Shown here: positions 1 through 6,188 of the stretch, piece by piece
Numbering within the stretch: position 1 is the stretch's first letter
How the letters are laid out: each line of letters opens with the position of its first letter
Source: an uncultured Clostridia bacterium
Lineage (GTDB): Bacteria > Bacillota > Clostridia > Christensenellales > CAG-917
Assembly: GCA_947629635.1 (NCBI GenBank)
Contig: CANREO010000049.1
Location: 1 to 6,862 of the forward strand
Direction: 5' to 3'
DNA: 6,862 bases
Made by a program: the position numbers and the translations under genes
Notes under the pieces: model-generated
Seen by the model: only the letters and a program-made list of their open reading frames with translations
What the model was told of the DNA's origin: nothing
Databases searched by the model: none

Positions 1-67
1 CTTGCCGGAATAAAGTTGTAAAAGCGAGTCTTTTCAAAAATATCAACCTTTTTATCGCTATTCGCTC

Positions 68-96
68 TTGATAACGGCGACGCATTATGCTATACT
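68..96 (+). promoter_or_regulatory. Sigma-A-like promoter of the flavodiiron gene
   Basis: The -35 TTGATA (68-73) and the -10 TATACT (91-96) are 17 bases apart, and TGC at 88-90 gives an extended -10. Transcription would start near 103, leaving a leader of about 30 bases before the ATG at 134. The bases before it (1-67) show no gene I can support and no operator I recognise. Confidence 0.75.
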
Positions 97-122
97 GTCT
101 GCGGAAAAAACAATTTACTTTT

Positions 123-128
123 CGGAGG
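123..128 (+). promoter_or_regulatory. Ribosome binding site that fixes the flavodiiron start
   Basis: CGGAGG lies 5 bases before the ATG at 134, an ideal Shine-Dalgarno spacing. The reading frame is open upstream to a TTG at 68, but that codon falls inside the -35 box of the promoter, so it cannot be the start. The protein therefore begins MFITNDIKYV. Confidence 0.85.
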
Positions 129-133
129 CTTTT

Positions 134-1924
134 ATGTTTATAACAAACGACATCAAGTACGTCGGCGTAAACGACCATGACATAGACCTCTTCGAGGGTC
201 AATACGTCGTGGAACACGGCATGGCTTACAACTCCTATGTGATCGCGGACGGCAAAATTGCGGTGTTCGACACCGTTGACGCGCGTTTTGGCGACGAATG
301 GCTTGCCAACATCAAGCGCGAGCTTAACGGTAAAGCGCCGGACTATCTCATTGTCCAGCATATGGAGCCTGATCACTCCGCAAATATAGTCAAATTTATG
401 ACGGCCTATCCGCGCGCCACGACTGTCTCCTCTCAGAAAGCGTTTACGATGATGGAAAACTTCTTCGGCACCGGTTTCGATGACCGCAGAATAGTGGTTG
501 CCGAGGGCTCTACGCTGTCGCTCGGCAAGCACACGCTCAACTTCGTGGGCGCACCCATGGTACACTGGCCCGAAGTGCTTGTCACATACGATTCATTTGA
601 CAAGGTGCTTTTTTCGGCGGACGGCTTCGGAAAATTCGGAGCGCTGGACGTCGACGAGGATTGGGCTTGCGAGGCACGCAGATACTATATCGGCATCGTT
701 GGCAAATATGGCGCACAAGTACAGGCGCTTTTGAAGAAGGCCGCAGGGCTTGACATAAACATCATTTGCCCCTTGCACGGTCCCGTACTCAACGAAAACT
801 TAGGATATTATTTGAACCTTTACAACATTTGGTCGTCCTATGGCGTGGAAAGCGATGGCATCATGATCGCTTATACATCCGTTTACGGCCACACAAAGGC
901 GGCGGTAGAGCTGCTTGCAAACAAGTTGGAACAAAAAGGTTGTCCCAAAGTAGTCGTTGCGGATCTCGCGCGCGAAGATATGGCGGAATGCGTCGAGGAC
1001 GCTTTCAGATACGGCAAATTAGTGCTTGCAACGACAACCTACAACGCAGATATCTTCCCGTTTATGCGTCAATTTATAGAGCATTTGACGGAGCGCAACT
1101 TCCAAAACAGACACGTCGCTTTCATTGAAAACGGCAGTTGGGCGCCCATGGCAACGCGCGTTATGAAAGGTCTGCTTGCAGAGTGTAAAAACATCACCTA
1201 TGCGGACAATACCGTACGCATCTTGTCCGCGCTCAACGAAGCGTCGACCGCTCAAATCGAAGCGCTTGCATGCGAGTTGTGTCAAGACTATCTCGCGCGC
1301 TCGGAACAGGCGGACAAAAACGACCTCAAAGCGCTTTTCAACATCGGCTACGGCCTATATGTGGTCACCTGCCGCGACGGCGAAAAGGACAACGGGCTCA
1401 TCGTCAATACCGTTACGCAATTGACAAACTCGCCCAATAGAATCGGCGTCGCGATAAACAAAGCAAATTATTCGCACGATATCATCAAAAAGACGGGCAT
1501 GCTGAATGTCAATTGCCTAAGCGTTGAGGCCCCGTTTGCGGTGTTCGAAAATTTTGGCTTCCAAAGCGGAAGAAACGTAGATAAATTTGCCGAATGCGAA
1601 CAAATCTTGCGTTCTGACAACGGACTCATATTCCTGCCGAGATACATCAACTCATTTATGTCTCTCAAAGTGGAAAGATATATCGACTTCGAGACGCACG
1701 GAATGTTTGTATGCACCGTCAGCGAATCGCGCGTGATATCGCCCGTCGAGACGATGACCTACAACTATTATCAACAGCACGTAAAGCCTCGTCCTCAAAC
1801 CGAAGGCAAAAAAGGCTGGGTGTGCAAGATTTGCGGTTACGTTTACGAGGGAGACGAACTTCCCGAAGACTTCGTATGCCCACTTTGCAAACACGGCGCA
1901 AGCGACTTCGAGAGGATACAATGA
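134..1924 (+). CDS. Four-domain flavodiiron O2/NO reductase (diiron, flavodoxin, flavin reductase, rubredoxin)
   Basis: This 596-residue cytoplasmic protein should reduce O2 to water and/or NO to N2O in an anaerobe. Residues 1-240 are the metallo-beta-lactamase-like diiron domain, with a complete ligand set: H76, E78 and D80 (in HMEPDH), H144, D163 and H215. Residues 241-390 form a flavodoxin domain whose TSVYGHT loop (248-254) would hold the FMN phosphate. Residues 397-550 resemble flavin-reductase-type NAD(P)H:FMN oxidoreductases. Residues 560-596 form a short rubredoxin with C564, C567, C582 and C585 and only 14 residues between the cysteine pairs, as in rubrerythrin tails rather than free rubredoxins. 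Such a fusion could carry its whole electron chain from NAD(P)H, which is inference. There is no signal peptide. It has its own promoter and terminator, so it is likely monocistronic. The choice between O2 and NO as main substrate cannot be read from the sequence. Confidence 0.93.
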   Translation: MFITNDIKYVGVNDHDIDLFEGQYVVEHGMAYNSYVIADGKIAVFDTVDARFGDEWLANIKRELNGKAPDYLIVQHMEPDHSANIVKFMTAYPRATTVSSQKAFTMMENFFGTGFDDRRIVVAEGSTLSLGKHTLNFVGAPMVHWPEVLVTYDSFDKVLFSADGFGKFGALDVDEDWACEARRYYIGIVGKYGAQVQALLKKAAGLDINIICPLHGPVLNENLGYYLNLYNIWSSYGVESDGIMIAYTSVYGHTKAAVELLANKLEQKGCPKVVVADLAREDMAECVEDAFRYGKLVLATTTYNADIFPFMRQFIEHLTERNFQNRHVAFIENGSWAPMATRVMKGLLAECKNITYADNTVRILSALNEASTAQIEALACELCQDYLARSEQADKNDLKALFNIGYGLYVVTCRDGEKDNGLIVNTVTQLTNSPNRIGVAINKANYSHDIIKKTGMLNVNCLSVEAPFAVFENFGFQSGRNVDKFAECEQILRSDNGLIFLPRYINSFMSLKVERYIDFETHGMFVCTVSESRVISPVETMTYNYYQQHVKPRPQTEGKKGWVCKICGYVYEGDELPEDFVCPLCKHGASDFERIQ

Positions 1925-1947
1925 ATCACATGACGTCCAAACAATAT

Positions 1948-1973
1948 AAAGGCGCCTCAAAAGAGGCGCTTTT
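1948..1973. terminator. Bidirectional intrinsic terminator between converging genes
   Basis: GCGCCTC (1952-1958), the loop AAAA and GAGGCGC (1963-1969) make a perfect 7-bp GC-rich stem, extended by G·T and A-T pairs to 1948/1973. T-runs follow it on both strands. It ends the flavodiiron transcript on + and the SLOG transcript on -. Its + strand T-run overlaps the stop codon of the minus-strand gene (1972-1974), so the two convergent genes share one compact terminator. Confidence 0.9.
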
Positions 1974-2457
1974 ATTTATCGGCATTACATAAAACAGCAA
2001 AATTTATTACGTTTTTCCGAGCGTTTTTCGCACGCAAATACGCCTTGTACACCGGACTTTCCACATCATTTTTTGCATAAAAGAATGCCATATCGCTTAT
2101 GGCGGTCAAAATTCCGCTCCTATAAAAAATCGCCTTTTGGATAAGTTCTTCTTCCGTAGGGATTTCGCCCCTCGTCTGAATAATCCAATCGGCGACGTCT
2201 CTTTTTGCCGCGCTCAGCGGAAATTCAGACGATATTTTTATGTTGAGCTTCGGATCGTCCTTCTGCATACAAGTTACGATCATTTTGACCATGGCCTCGA
2301 ATTCGTTCGCGCCTCCCACAATAAATATTCGCACTCCTTCTTCGACGGCTTTCTCGACCTCCCGTCTTATGGTTGACATCATTTCCTTCGACATATCCGA
2401 TTCCGAGTCGCCGATCACCGCGCAAATCTTAACGCGGCCAGTATCTTTGTTTTTCAT
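1972..2457 (-). CDS. SLOG-like (Rossmann nucleotide-binding) small protein, diverged paralogue
   Basis: This is a 161-residue soluble protein with no signal peptide or membrane segment. I cannot assign it a specific function. It aligns with the gene just upstream (2500-2967). Residues 34-56 (VEKAVEEGVRIFIVGG, then ANEFEAM) match that protein's 30-52, and the C-terminal VYKAYLRAKNARKNVINFAV matches YKTYKYALKKHKTNINFAI. This alternation of beta strand, Gly-rich turn and helix, with a late strand NxINF, fits the SLOG/YpsA-like fold known for binding nucleotide-derived ligands. The N-terminal motif is VIGDSES (14-20) where the sister protein has CFGH, so ligand binding may be altered or lost. ATG 2457 is preceded by AGGTG at good distance, and the gap to the upstream gene is 42 bases, suggesting cotranscription. 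Fold-level call only. Confidence 0.72.
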   Translation of the reverse strand: MKNKDTGRVKICAVIGDSESDMSKEMMSTIRREVEKAVEEGVRIFIVGGANEFEAMVKMIVTCMQKDDPKLNIKISSEFPLSAAKRDVADWIIQTRGEIPTEEELIQKAIFYRSGILTAISDMAFFYAKNDVESPVYKAYLRAKNARKNVINFAVLCNADK

Positions 2458-2499
2458 TTTACACCTATTTTAGTTTATATCGAAAGGATCTCTAATGCC

Positions 2500-2967
2500 C
2501 TAAATCGCAAAATTTATATTGGTTTTATGTTTTTTAAGAGCATATTTATACGTCTTATACGCGCCGCTGTTTTTCCTCTCCTCGGCGAAAGTCAACACAA
2601 GTTCGCTTTCGTCGATCATTGAACAGTTGCGATAGTAAAGCGATGTATACCACCAATCGAACTCTTTGGGTGGGCACATCATTTCTTCATACTCTTTTTT
2701 TTGGAACCAATGCGGAGGTTTGCGCAAATCTCTGTCCTGTGCAAAACAAAAGACGCGTTTCAAATCAAGTTGCGAGCATTTTTGTTTTTTTGCCGTTACT
2801 ATATCGTATATCAGGTCGTCAAAGTCGCTTAGTCCGCCAAACAAAAATACGCACACTCCTTCTTCGACGGCTTTGTCGATCGCTTCGCTCGCTCTTTCCC
2901 TTAACTCCCGAGTGACAACTACCTTAAAATGGCCGAAGCATGAGCATACTTTTTCCCCTTTAAACAT
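2500..2967 (-). CDS. SLOG-like (Rossmann nucleotide-binding) small protein
   Basis: This 155-residue soluble protein resembles short Firmicutes proteins of the SLOG/DUF1273 type. Visible marks are strand 1 with CSCFGHFK (8-15), the amphipathic helix RERASEAIDKAVEEGV, the strand-turn FLFGGLSDFDD (41-51), a Trp/Tyr-rich segment DWWYTSLYYRN (104-114), MIDESELVLTF (117-127), and the SGAYKTYKYA (134-143) helix before the final NINF strand. In the wider family, SLOG domains bind nucleotides or nucleotide-derived signals, and some act in stress or conflict systems; the ligand here is unknown. ATG 2967 is preferred because GGAG lies 10 bases upstream, although that site is inside a hairpin. An extension to TTG 3027 has no good ribosome site and would read through the hairpin. 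It probably leads a two-gene operon with its paralogue. Confidence 0.78.
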   Translation of the reverse strand: MFKGEKVCSCFGHFKVVVTRELRERASEAIDKAVEEGVCVFLFGGLSDFDDLIYDIVTAKKQKCSQLDLKRVFCFAQDRDLRKPPHWFQKKEYEEMMCPPKEFDWWYTSLYYRNCSMIDESELVLTFAEERKNSGAYKTYKYALKKHKTNINFAI

Positions 2968-2971
2968 AAAA

Positions 2972-2994
2972 GTGCCGCTCCTTCGGAACGGCAC
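2972..2994 (-). promoter_or_regulatory. Hairpin sequestering the ribosome binding site of the first SLOG gene
   Basis: On the minus strand, GTGCCGTTCC, the loop GAA and GGAGCGGCAC form a 10-bp stem. The Shine-Dalgarno GGAG makes up the start of the 3' arm, so the folded RNA hides it. One pair is G·U on this strand and would be a C·A mismatch on the other, so the minus-strand RNA is the one that folds well. TTTTATGTTT follows at once, so the element could also act as a weak terminator. Regulation by unfolding is inferred. Confidence 0.6.
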
Positions 2995-3015
2995 CCGTAG
3001 AATACCGTTCCATTT

Positions 3016-3154
3016 TAGTTGCAACACTATTGGATCTTCTTTCGAAGCACCGAGGAACAGGTATCACTACCTATTTTGTTTTGGTGCTTCAACAAAATTC
3101 AAAAATAATCTGTCTTTGACAGAAATAGTCATAAATCCAATAGTGTTGCATCTA
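3016..3154 (-). ncRNA. Candidate structured RNA leader bounded by 20-base inverted repeats
   Basis: Outer arms 3016-3035 and 3135-3154 are inverted copies with one mismatch, 16 of them contiguous (3020-3035/3135-3150). Inside, reading the minus strand, are four possible helices. TCTGTC-AAA-GACAGA lies at 3123-3109. ATTTTGTT/AACAAAAT (3098-3091/3080-3073) has a 10-base loop. AGGTA-GTGA-TACCT lies at 3072-3059. GAAGCACC (3090-3083) pairs with GGTGCTTC (3051-3044); it lies in the loop of the second helix, so a pseudoknot is possible. A further stem CTTC-GAAA-GAAG (3047-3036) competes with that last pairing. The tetraloops GTGA and GAAA are of GNRA type only on the minus strand. A promoter just upstream would start transcription at the outer arm. 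It resembles no riboswitch I recognise. The main alternative is a small inverted-repeat (MITE-like) element. Confidence 0.45.
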
Positions 3155-3155
3155 T

Positions 3156-3184
3156 AGTTTAGCACCTTCGGGCACAAATATCAA
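3156..3184 (-). promoter_or_regulatory. Sigma-A-like promoter of the SLOG pair
   Basis: On the minus strand, TTGATA (3184-3179) and TAAACT (3161-3156) are 17 bases apart, with TGC directly before the -10 as an extended element. The expected start is near 3148-3150, giving a leader of about 180 bases before ATG 2967. It lies just past the guaA terminator, supporting separate control of the SLOG genes. Confidence 0.65.
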
Positions 3185-3200
3185 CAGACAAATAAAATAA

Positions 3201-3230
3201 GAGGCTGCTGAAAAAAATCGGCGCCGCCTC
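3201..3230 (-). terminator. Probable intrinsic terminator after guaA
   Basis: On the minus strand GAGGCGGC and GCAGCCTC pair (7 of 8 positions) around a T-rich loop, and TTATTTTATTTG follows. It lies about 80 bases past the guaA stop and before the SLOG promoter, the right place to end the purine transcript. The stem has one mismatch and the long loop is unusual, so efficiency is uncertain. Confidence 0.5.
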
Positions 3231-3310
3231 CGCTCAAACGATCTGTTGAAATCGTCTTTTCGGACGCAGCGCACTCCTTTCCCCTTATTTCTGTTTTATC
3301 TCATTTCAAA

Positions 3311-4846
3311 TTATTCCCACTCTATTGTGGCCGGGGGTTTGCCGGTGATATCGTACACCACGCGACTTACTCCCTTTACCTCGTTGACTATGCGCGAGGA
3401 CGTCGCGTCCAGCGTCTCATACGGGATATGGGCATACTCGCAAGTCATAAAGTCGGACGTGACTACAGCACGCAACCCAACAACATAATTATATGTTCTG
3501 CCGTCTCCCATAACGCCCACCGTGCGCATATTGGTGAGCACGGCAAAATATTGATCGTACTTCAAATTTGCTTTCTCGAGCTCCTCGCGGAAGATATAGT
3601 CAACATTTCGCAAAATATCCAGCTTTTGCTTTGTGATTTCACCTATGCAACGCACCGCAAGCCCCGGGCCCGGGAAGGGCTGACGGGAAACGAGTTTTTC
3701 ATCGAGTCCGAGTTTTCTGCCAAGCTCGCGCACTTCGTCCTTAAACAACGATCTAAGCGGTTCCACAAGCCCTATAAACTTTGTGTCTTTCGGCAAACCG
3801 CCAACATTGTGGTGCGATTTGATGACTGCTCCAGTTGTAAGTCCGCTCTCAACGACGTCGGGATAAATCGTGCCCTGCGCGAGGAATGCCCCCTCATATT
3901 TAGCGCTTTCGCTTTCAAACACTCGCACAAATTCTTCACCGATGATTTTACGCTTGCGCTCGGGGTCTTCGACGCCCTCAAGCTTTTTCAAAAACCTATC
4001 TTCGGCGTCGACGCGCACGAAGTTTAGAGATTTTCCGGCAAAAGCTTGCTGTATCTCGTCTCCTTCGTTTTTTCGCATCATGCCGTGATCCACAAATATA
4101 CATGTCAATTGATTGGGGATAGCCTTTTCCAAAATCGCCGCGCATACAGAACTGTCTACACCGCCGCTTAGCCCGAGCACAACCTGTTTGTCCCCCACTT
4201 GCTCTCTGATGCGCGCCGTCTCTCGACGGATAAAATCATCCATATTGTAGTCGCCTTTTGCGCCGCAAACATTGTAAAGAAAGTTGTTCAACAGTCTTGT
4301 GCCATCTTTGGTTCTTTCCACTTCGGGGTGAAATTGCACGGCGTAAAGTTTTCTCTTGTCATCGCACATGGCGGCGATCGGGCAGTCAGCCGTATGCGCC
4401 AGGCTCCTGAAGCCTTCGGGCATTCCGGCGACATAATCCGTATGACTCATCAGCGTGATCGCATTGCTGTCCAATCCGTCGAAAATGGCGCAGTTCGGAT
4501 CATCGTATGTCGCGCAAACAGTGCCGTATTCGCTCACTGCGCAAGACTTGACCTCGCCGCCCAACGTATACGCCATCAACTGCATGCCATAACATATGCC
4601 GAGCACCGGGATCCCCATTTCAAACAGCTCTTTCGTCGTATGCGGCGATGTTGCTTCATAAACGCTGTGCGGTCCTCCCGTAAGTATTATCCCTATGGGC
4701 GCTATCTCTTTCAGCGTTTCTATGGGGGTGTTGCCCGAAAGTATCCTGGAGTGTACCTTGCACTCCCTCACGCGCCTTGCGATAAGCTCTTTATACTGTC
4801 CGCCGAAGTCCAGCACGATAACGGTTTGATTTGAATTTTCTTTCAT
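3311..4846 (-). CDS. guaA: GMP synthase (glutamine-hydrolysing), full length
   Basis: This enzyme converts XMP, ATP and glutamine to GMP, the last step of guanine nucleotide synthesis, in the cytoplasm. The 511 residues are the normal bacterial length and both halves are intact. The class I glutamine amidotransferase (about 1-195) has the nucleophile C85 in GICYG and the partner residues H173 and E175 in FHPEV. The ATP pyrophosphatase domain has its P-loop SGGVDSS at 227-233. The C-terminal dimerisation and XMP-binding domain carries RQPFPGPGLAVR (388-399) and the family ending GKPPATIEWE. ATG 4846 follows AAAGAGG at good distance. It is the last of the three purine genes here, 48 bases after purA with a hairpin in the gap, and is probably cotranscribed at least in part. 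No missing key residues were seen. Confidence 0.98.
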   Translation of the reverse strand: MKENSNQTVIVLDFGGQYKELIARRVRECKVHSRILSGNTPIETLKEIAPIGIILTGGPHSVYEATSPHTTKELFEMGIPVLGICYGMQLMAYTLGGEVKSCAVSEYGTVCATYDDPNCAIFDGLDSNAITLMSHTDYVAGMPEGFRSLAHTADCPIAAMCDDKRKLYAVQFHPEVERTKDGTRLLNNFLYNVCGAKGDYNMDDFIRRETARIREQVGDKQVVLGLSGGVDSSVCAAILEKAIPNQLTCIFVDHGMMRKNEGDEIQQAFAGKSLNFVRVDAEDRFLKKLEGVEDPERKRKIIGEEFVRVFESESAKYEGAFLAQGTIYPDVVESGLTTGAVIKSHHNVGGLPKDTKFIGLVEPLRSLFKDEVRELGRKLGLDEKLVSRQPFPGPGLAVRCIGEITKQKLDILRNVDYIFREELEKANLKYDQYFAVLTNMRTVGVMGDGRTYNYVVGLRAVVTSDFMTCEYAHIPYETLDATSSRIVNEVKGVSRVVYDITGKPPATIEWE

Positions 4847-4868
4847 AAATGCCTCTTTATATAAGCAG

Positions 4869-4890
4869 AAAGGCAGTATAAACTGCCTTT
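4869..4890 (-). terminator. Hairpin in the purA-guaA gap (attenuator or weak terminator)
   Basis: AAAGGCAGT and ACTGCCTTT form a perfect 9-bp stem around a 4-base loop, starting 4 bases after the purA stop. On the minus strand the stem ends in TTT followed by CTGCTTATAT, which is only partly T-rich. Partial termination or protection of the purA mRNA end would both fit, and guaA expression could then differ from purA. Confidence 0.5.
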
Positions 4891-4894
4891 ATTG

Positions 4895-6166
4895 TCATTT
4901 TACTATAATTGCGTCTCTCTCTGCTCCGACTGAAATATACTTGATGTTACAACCCACGGCCTGTTCTATAAACTCTATATATTTGCGTGCGTTTTCGGGC
5001 AAATCTTCATATGTACGACAGTTGGCCGTAGAGCAGCGCCAACCGTCCAGATAGGTATAGATCGGTTTTGCAATGTTCAACGCCTCGCCGCTCGGAAATT
5101 CCTCTGTTCTGTCACCGTTGATATCGTATGCAACGCATACGGGAATGCTCTCCATGCCGTCGAGGATATCGAGTTTCGTAAGGGCGATCTCATCCGCCGC
5201 CTGCACCATGCAACCGTATCCGGAAGCGACTACGTCAAATCCGCCCACTCTGCGCGGACGGCCCGTTGCCGCCCCGAATTCGCCACCGGCAATGCGAAGT
5301 TTTTGAGCTTCCTCGCCAAACATCTCAACCGTAAACGGCCCCTCTCCCACACATGTGGAGTAAGCTTTCATAACGCCGATCGCATTGTCGACCTTGCGAT
5401 TGGGAATGCCGGCGCCCACAGGCCCGTATGCCGTGATCGTAGAGGACGACGTTGTGTAAGGATAAATGCCGAAATCTATATCTCTGAGCGCCCCGAGTTG
5501 TGCTTCGAGCATGACGCGCTTGCCTTCGTCGAGAGCTTTGTTGAGGAAGTAGCCCGTATCGCAGATATATTCTTTCAACGGCGTGCCGTACATATCAAAC
5601 CAAGCGAGCAGATCTTCAACTTTATATTCCTTCGCGCCATAAGCGCCTTTTATTGTCAAGTTTTTCCACTCCACGATCCCTTCCAACCGCGCTTTAAGAT
5701 ATTCGGGGTGCAATATATCGCCCATGCGAATGGCTTTTTTCATATATTTATCGGCATATATAGGCGCAATACCTCGACGTGTGGAACCGAATTTTCTGTC
5801 TGCCAATCTGTCCTCTTCCAAACAATCCTGCGCGACGTTATAGGGACAGCAAACCACTGCTTTATCGCTTATTTTCAGGTTGTCGGGAGTTATGCGGATT
5901 CCGCCTTCTCTGAGTTTTGCGATCTCCTTGCAAAGATGCTCGATATCCACAACCATTCCGTTGCCCATGACGTTGATCTTATCCTCGCGAAGTATGGCGG
6001 ATGGCAACAAATTCAACACAAACTTGCCCCTATCGTTTATGACGGTGTGGCCCGCATTATTTCCGCCCTGATATCTGACTACTATATCCTGCGACTCGCT
6101 AAGCAGATCGACCATGCGACCTTTGCCCTCGTCTCCCCAGTTGATCCCTACAATTGAAGTAAGCAT
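4895..6166 (-). CDS. purA: Adenylosuccinate synthetase
   Basis: This enzyme joins IMP and aspartate with GTP to give adenylosuccinate, the first committed step to AMP. The 423 residues fit the family. Motifs in order are GDEGKG (11-16) with the catalytic D12, GGNNAGHT (34-41) with the catalytic H40, GSTRRGI (127-133), ATGRPRR (300-306) and the guanine-recognition TKLD (330-333). Two positions differ from the E. coli form: N36 replaces His in GGHNAGH, and the EGAQG loop reads EAQLG (221-225) before an otherwise conserved LRDID. I believe a clostridial subclade shares this form, so it is probably functional. ATG 6166 follows AGAGGTG at good distance. It lies 22 bases after purB, whose product acts on its product, so translation may be linked. 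Confidence 0.96.
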   Translation of the reverse strand: MLTSIVGINWGDEGKGRMVDLLSESQDIVVRYQGGNNAGHTVINDRGKFVLNLLPSAILREDKINVMGNGMVVDIEHLCKEIAKLREGGIRITPDNLKISDKAVVCCPYNVAQDCLEEDRLADRKFGSTRRGIAPIYADKYMKKAIRMGDILHPEYLKARLEGIVEWKNLTIKGAYGAKEYKVEDLLAWFDMYGTPLKEYICDTGYFLNKALDEGKRVMLEAQLGALRDIDFGIYPYTTSSSTITAYGPVGAGIPNRKVDNAIGVMKAYSTCVGEGPFTVEMFGEEAQKLRIAGGEFGAATGRPRRVGGFDVVASGYGCMVQAADEIALTKLDILDGMESIPVCVAYDINGDRTEEFPSGEALNIAKPIYTYLDGWRCSTANCRTYEDLPENARKYIEFIEQAVGCNIKYISVGAERDAIIVK

Positions 6167-6188
6167 ATTTACACCTCTTTTGAAGATT

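Larger units (their letters stand above)
2968..3310. other. 343-base non-coding stretch between guaA and the SLOG pair
   Basis: In minus-strand order it contains the guaA 3' tail (3231-3310), a probable terminator (3201-3230), a promoter (3156-3184), a 139-base structured inverted-repeat unit (3016-3154) and a hairpin over the ribosome site (2972-2994). The open frames crossing it on + are in antisense to these signals and have no family look. In the tail, GACGAT and ATCGTT (around 3238-3256) could form a weak 6-bp stem, to which I attach no role. Confidence 0.7.

Noticed and set aside
3..71. Open frame at the left edge that could be the 3' end of another gene
   Set aside because: Only 22 codons, with no recognisable family features and overlapping the promoter.
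68..133. 22-residue N-terminal extension of the flavodiiron protein from TTG 68
   Set aside because: The codon lies in the -35 box of a good promoter, and a well-spaced CGGAGG precedes ATG 134, where family similarity begins.
2968..3027. Extended start of the first SLOG gene at TTG 3027
   Set aside because: No good ribosome site precedes it, and the added residues overlap the inverted repeat and the hairpin; similarity begins just after ATG 2967.
2666..3157. + strand open frame across the SLOG gene and the inverted repeat
   Set aside because: It crosses the structured unit and is antisense to a better-supported gene; its content is low-complexity and unlike any family I know.
4199..4834. 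Long + strand open frame of 211 codons
   Set aside because: It is antisense to guaA and explained by that gene's codon use.
4847..4880. Separate guaA promoter in the purA-guaA gap
   Set aside because: TATACT-like and TATAAA-like hexamers occur, but no -35 partner stands at an acceptable distance.
5303..6157. Long + strand open frame of 284 codons
   Set aside because: It is antisense to purA, whose motifs are all intact; it has no family resemblance or ribosome site I can see.
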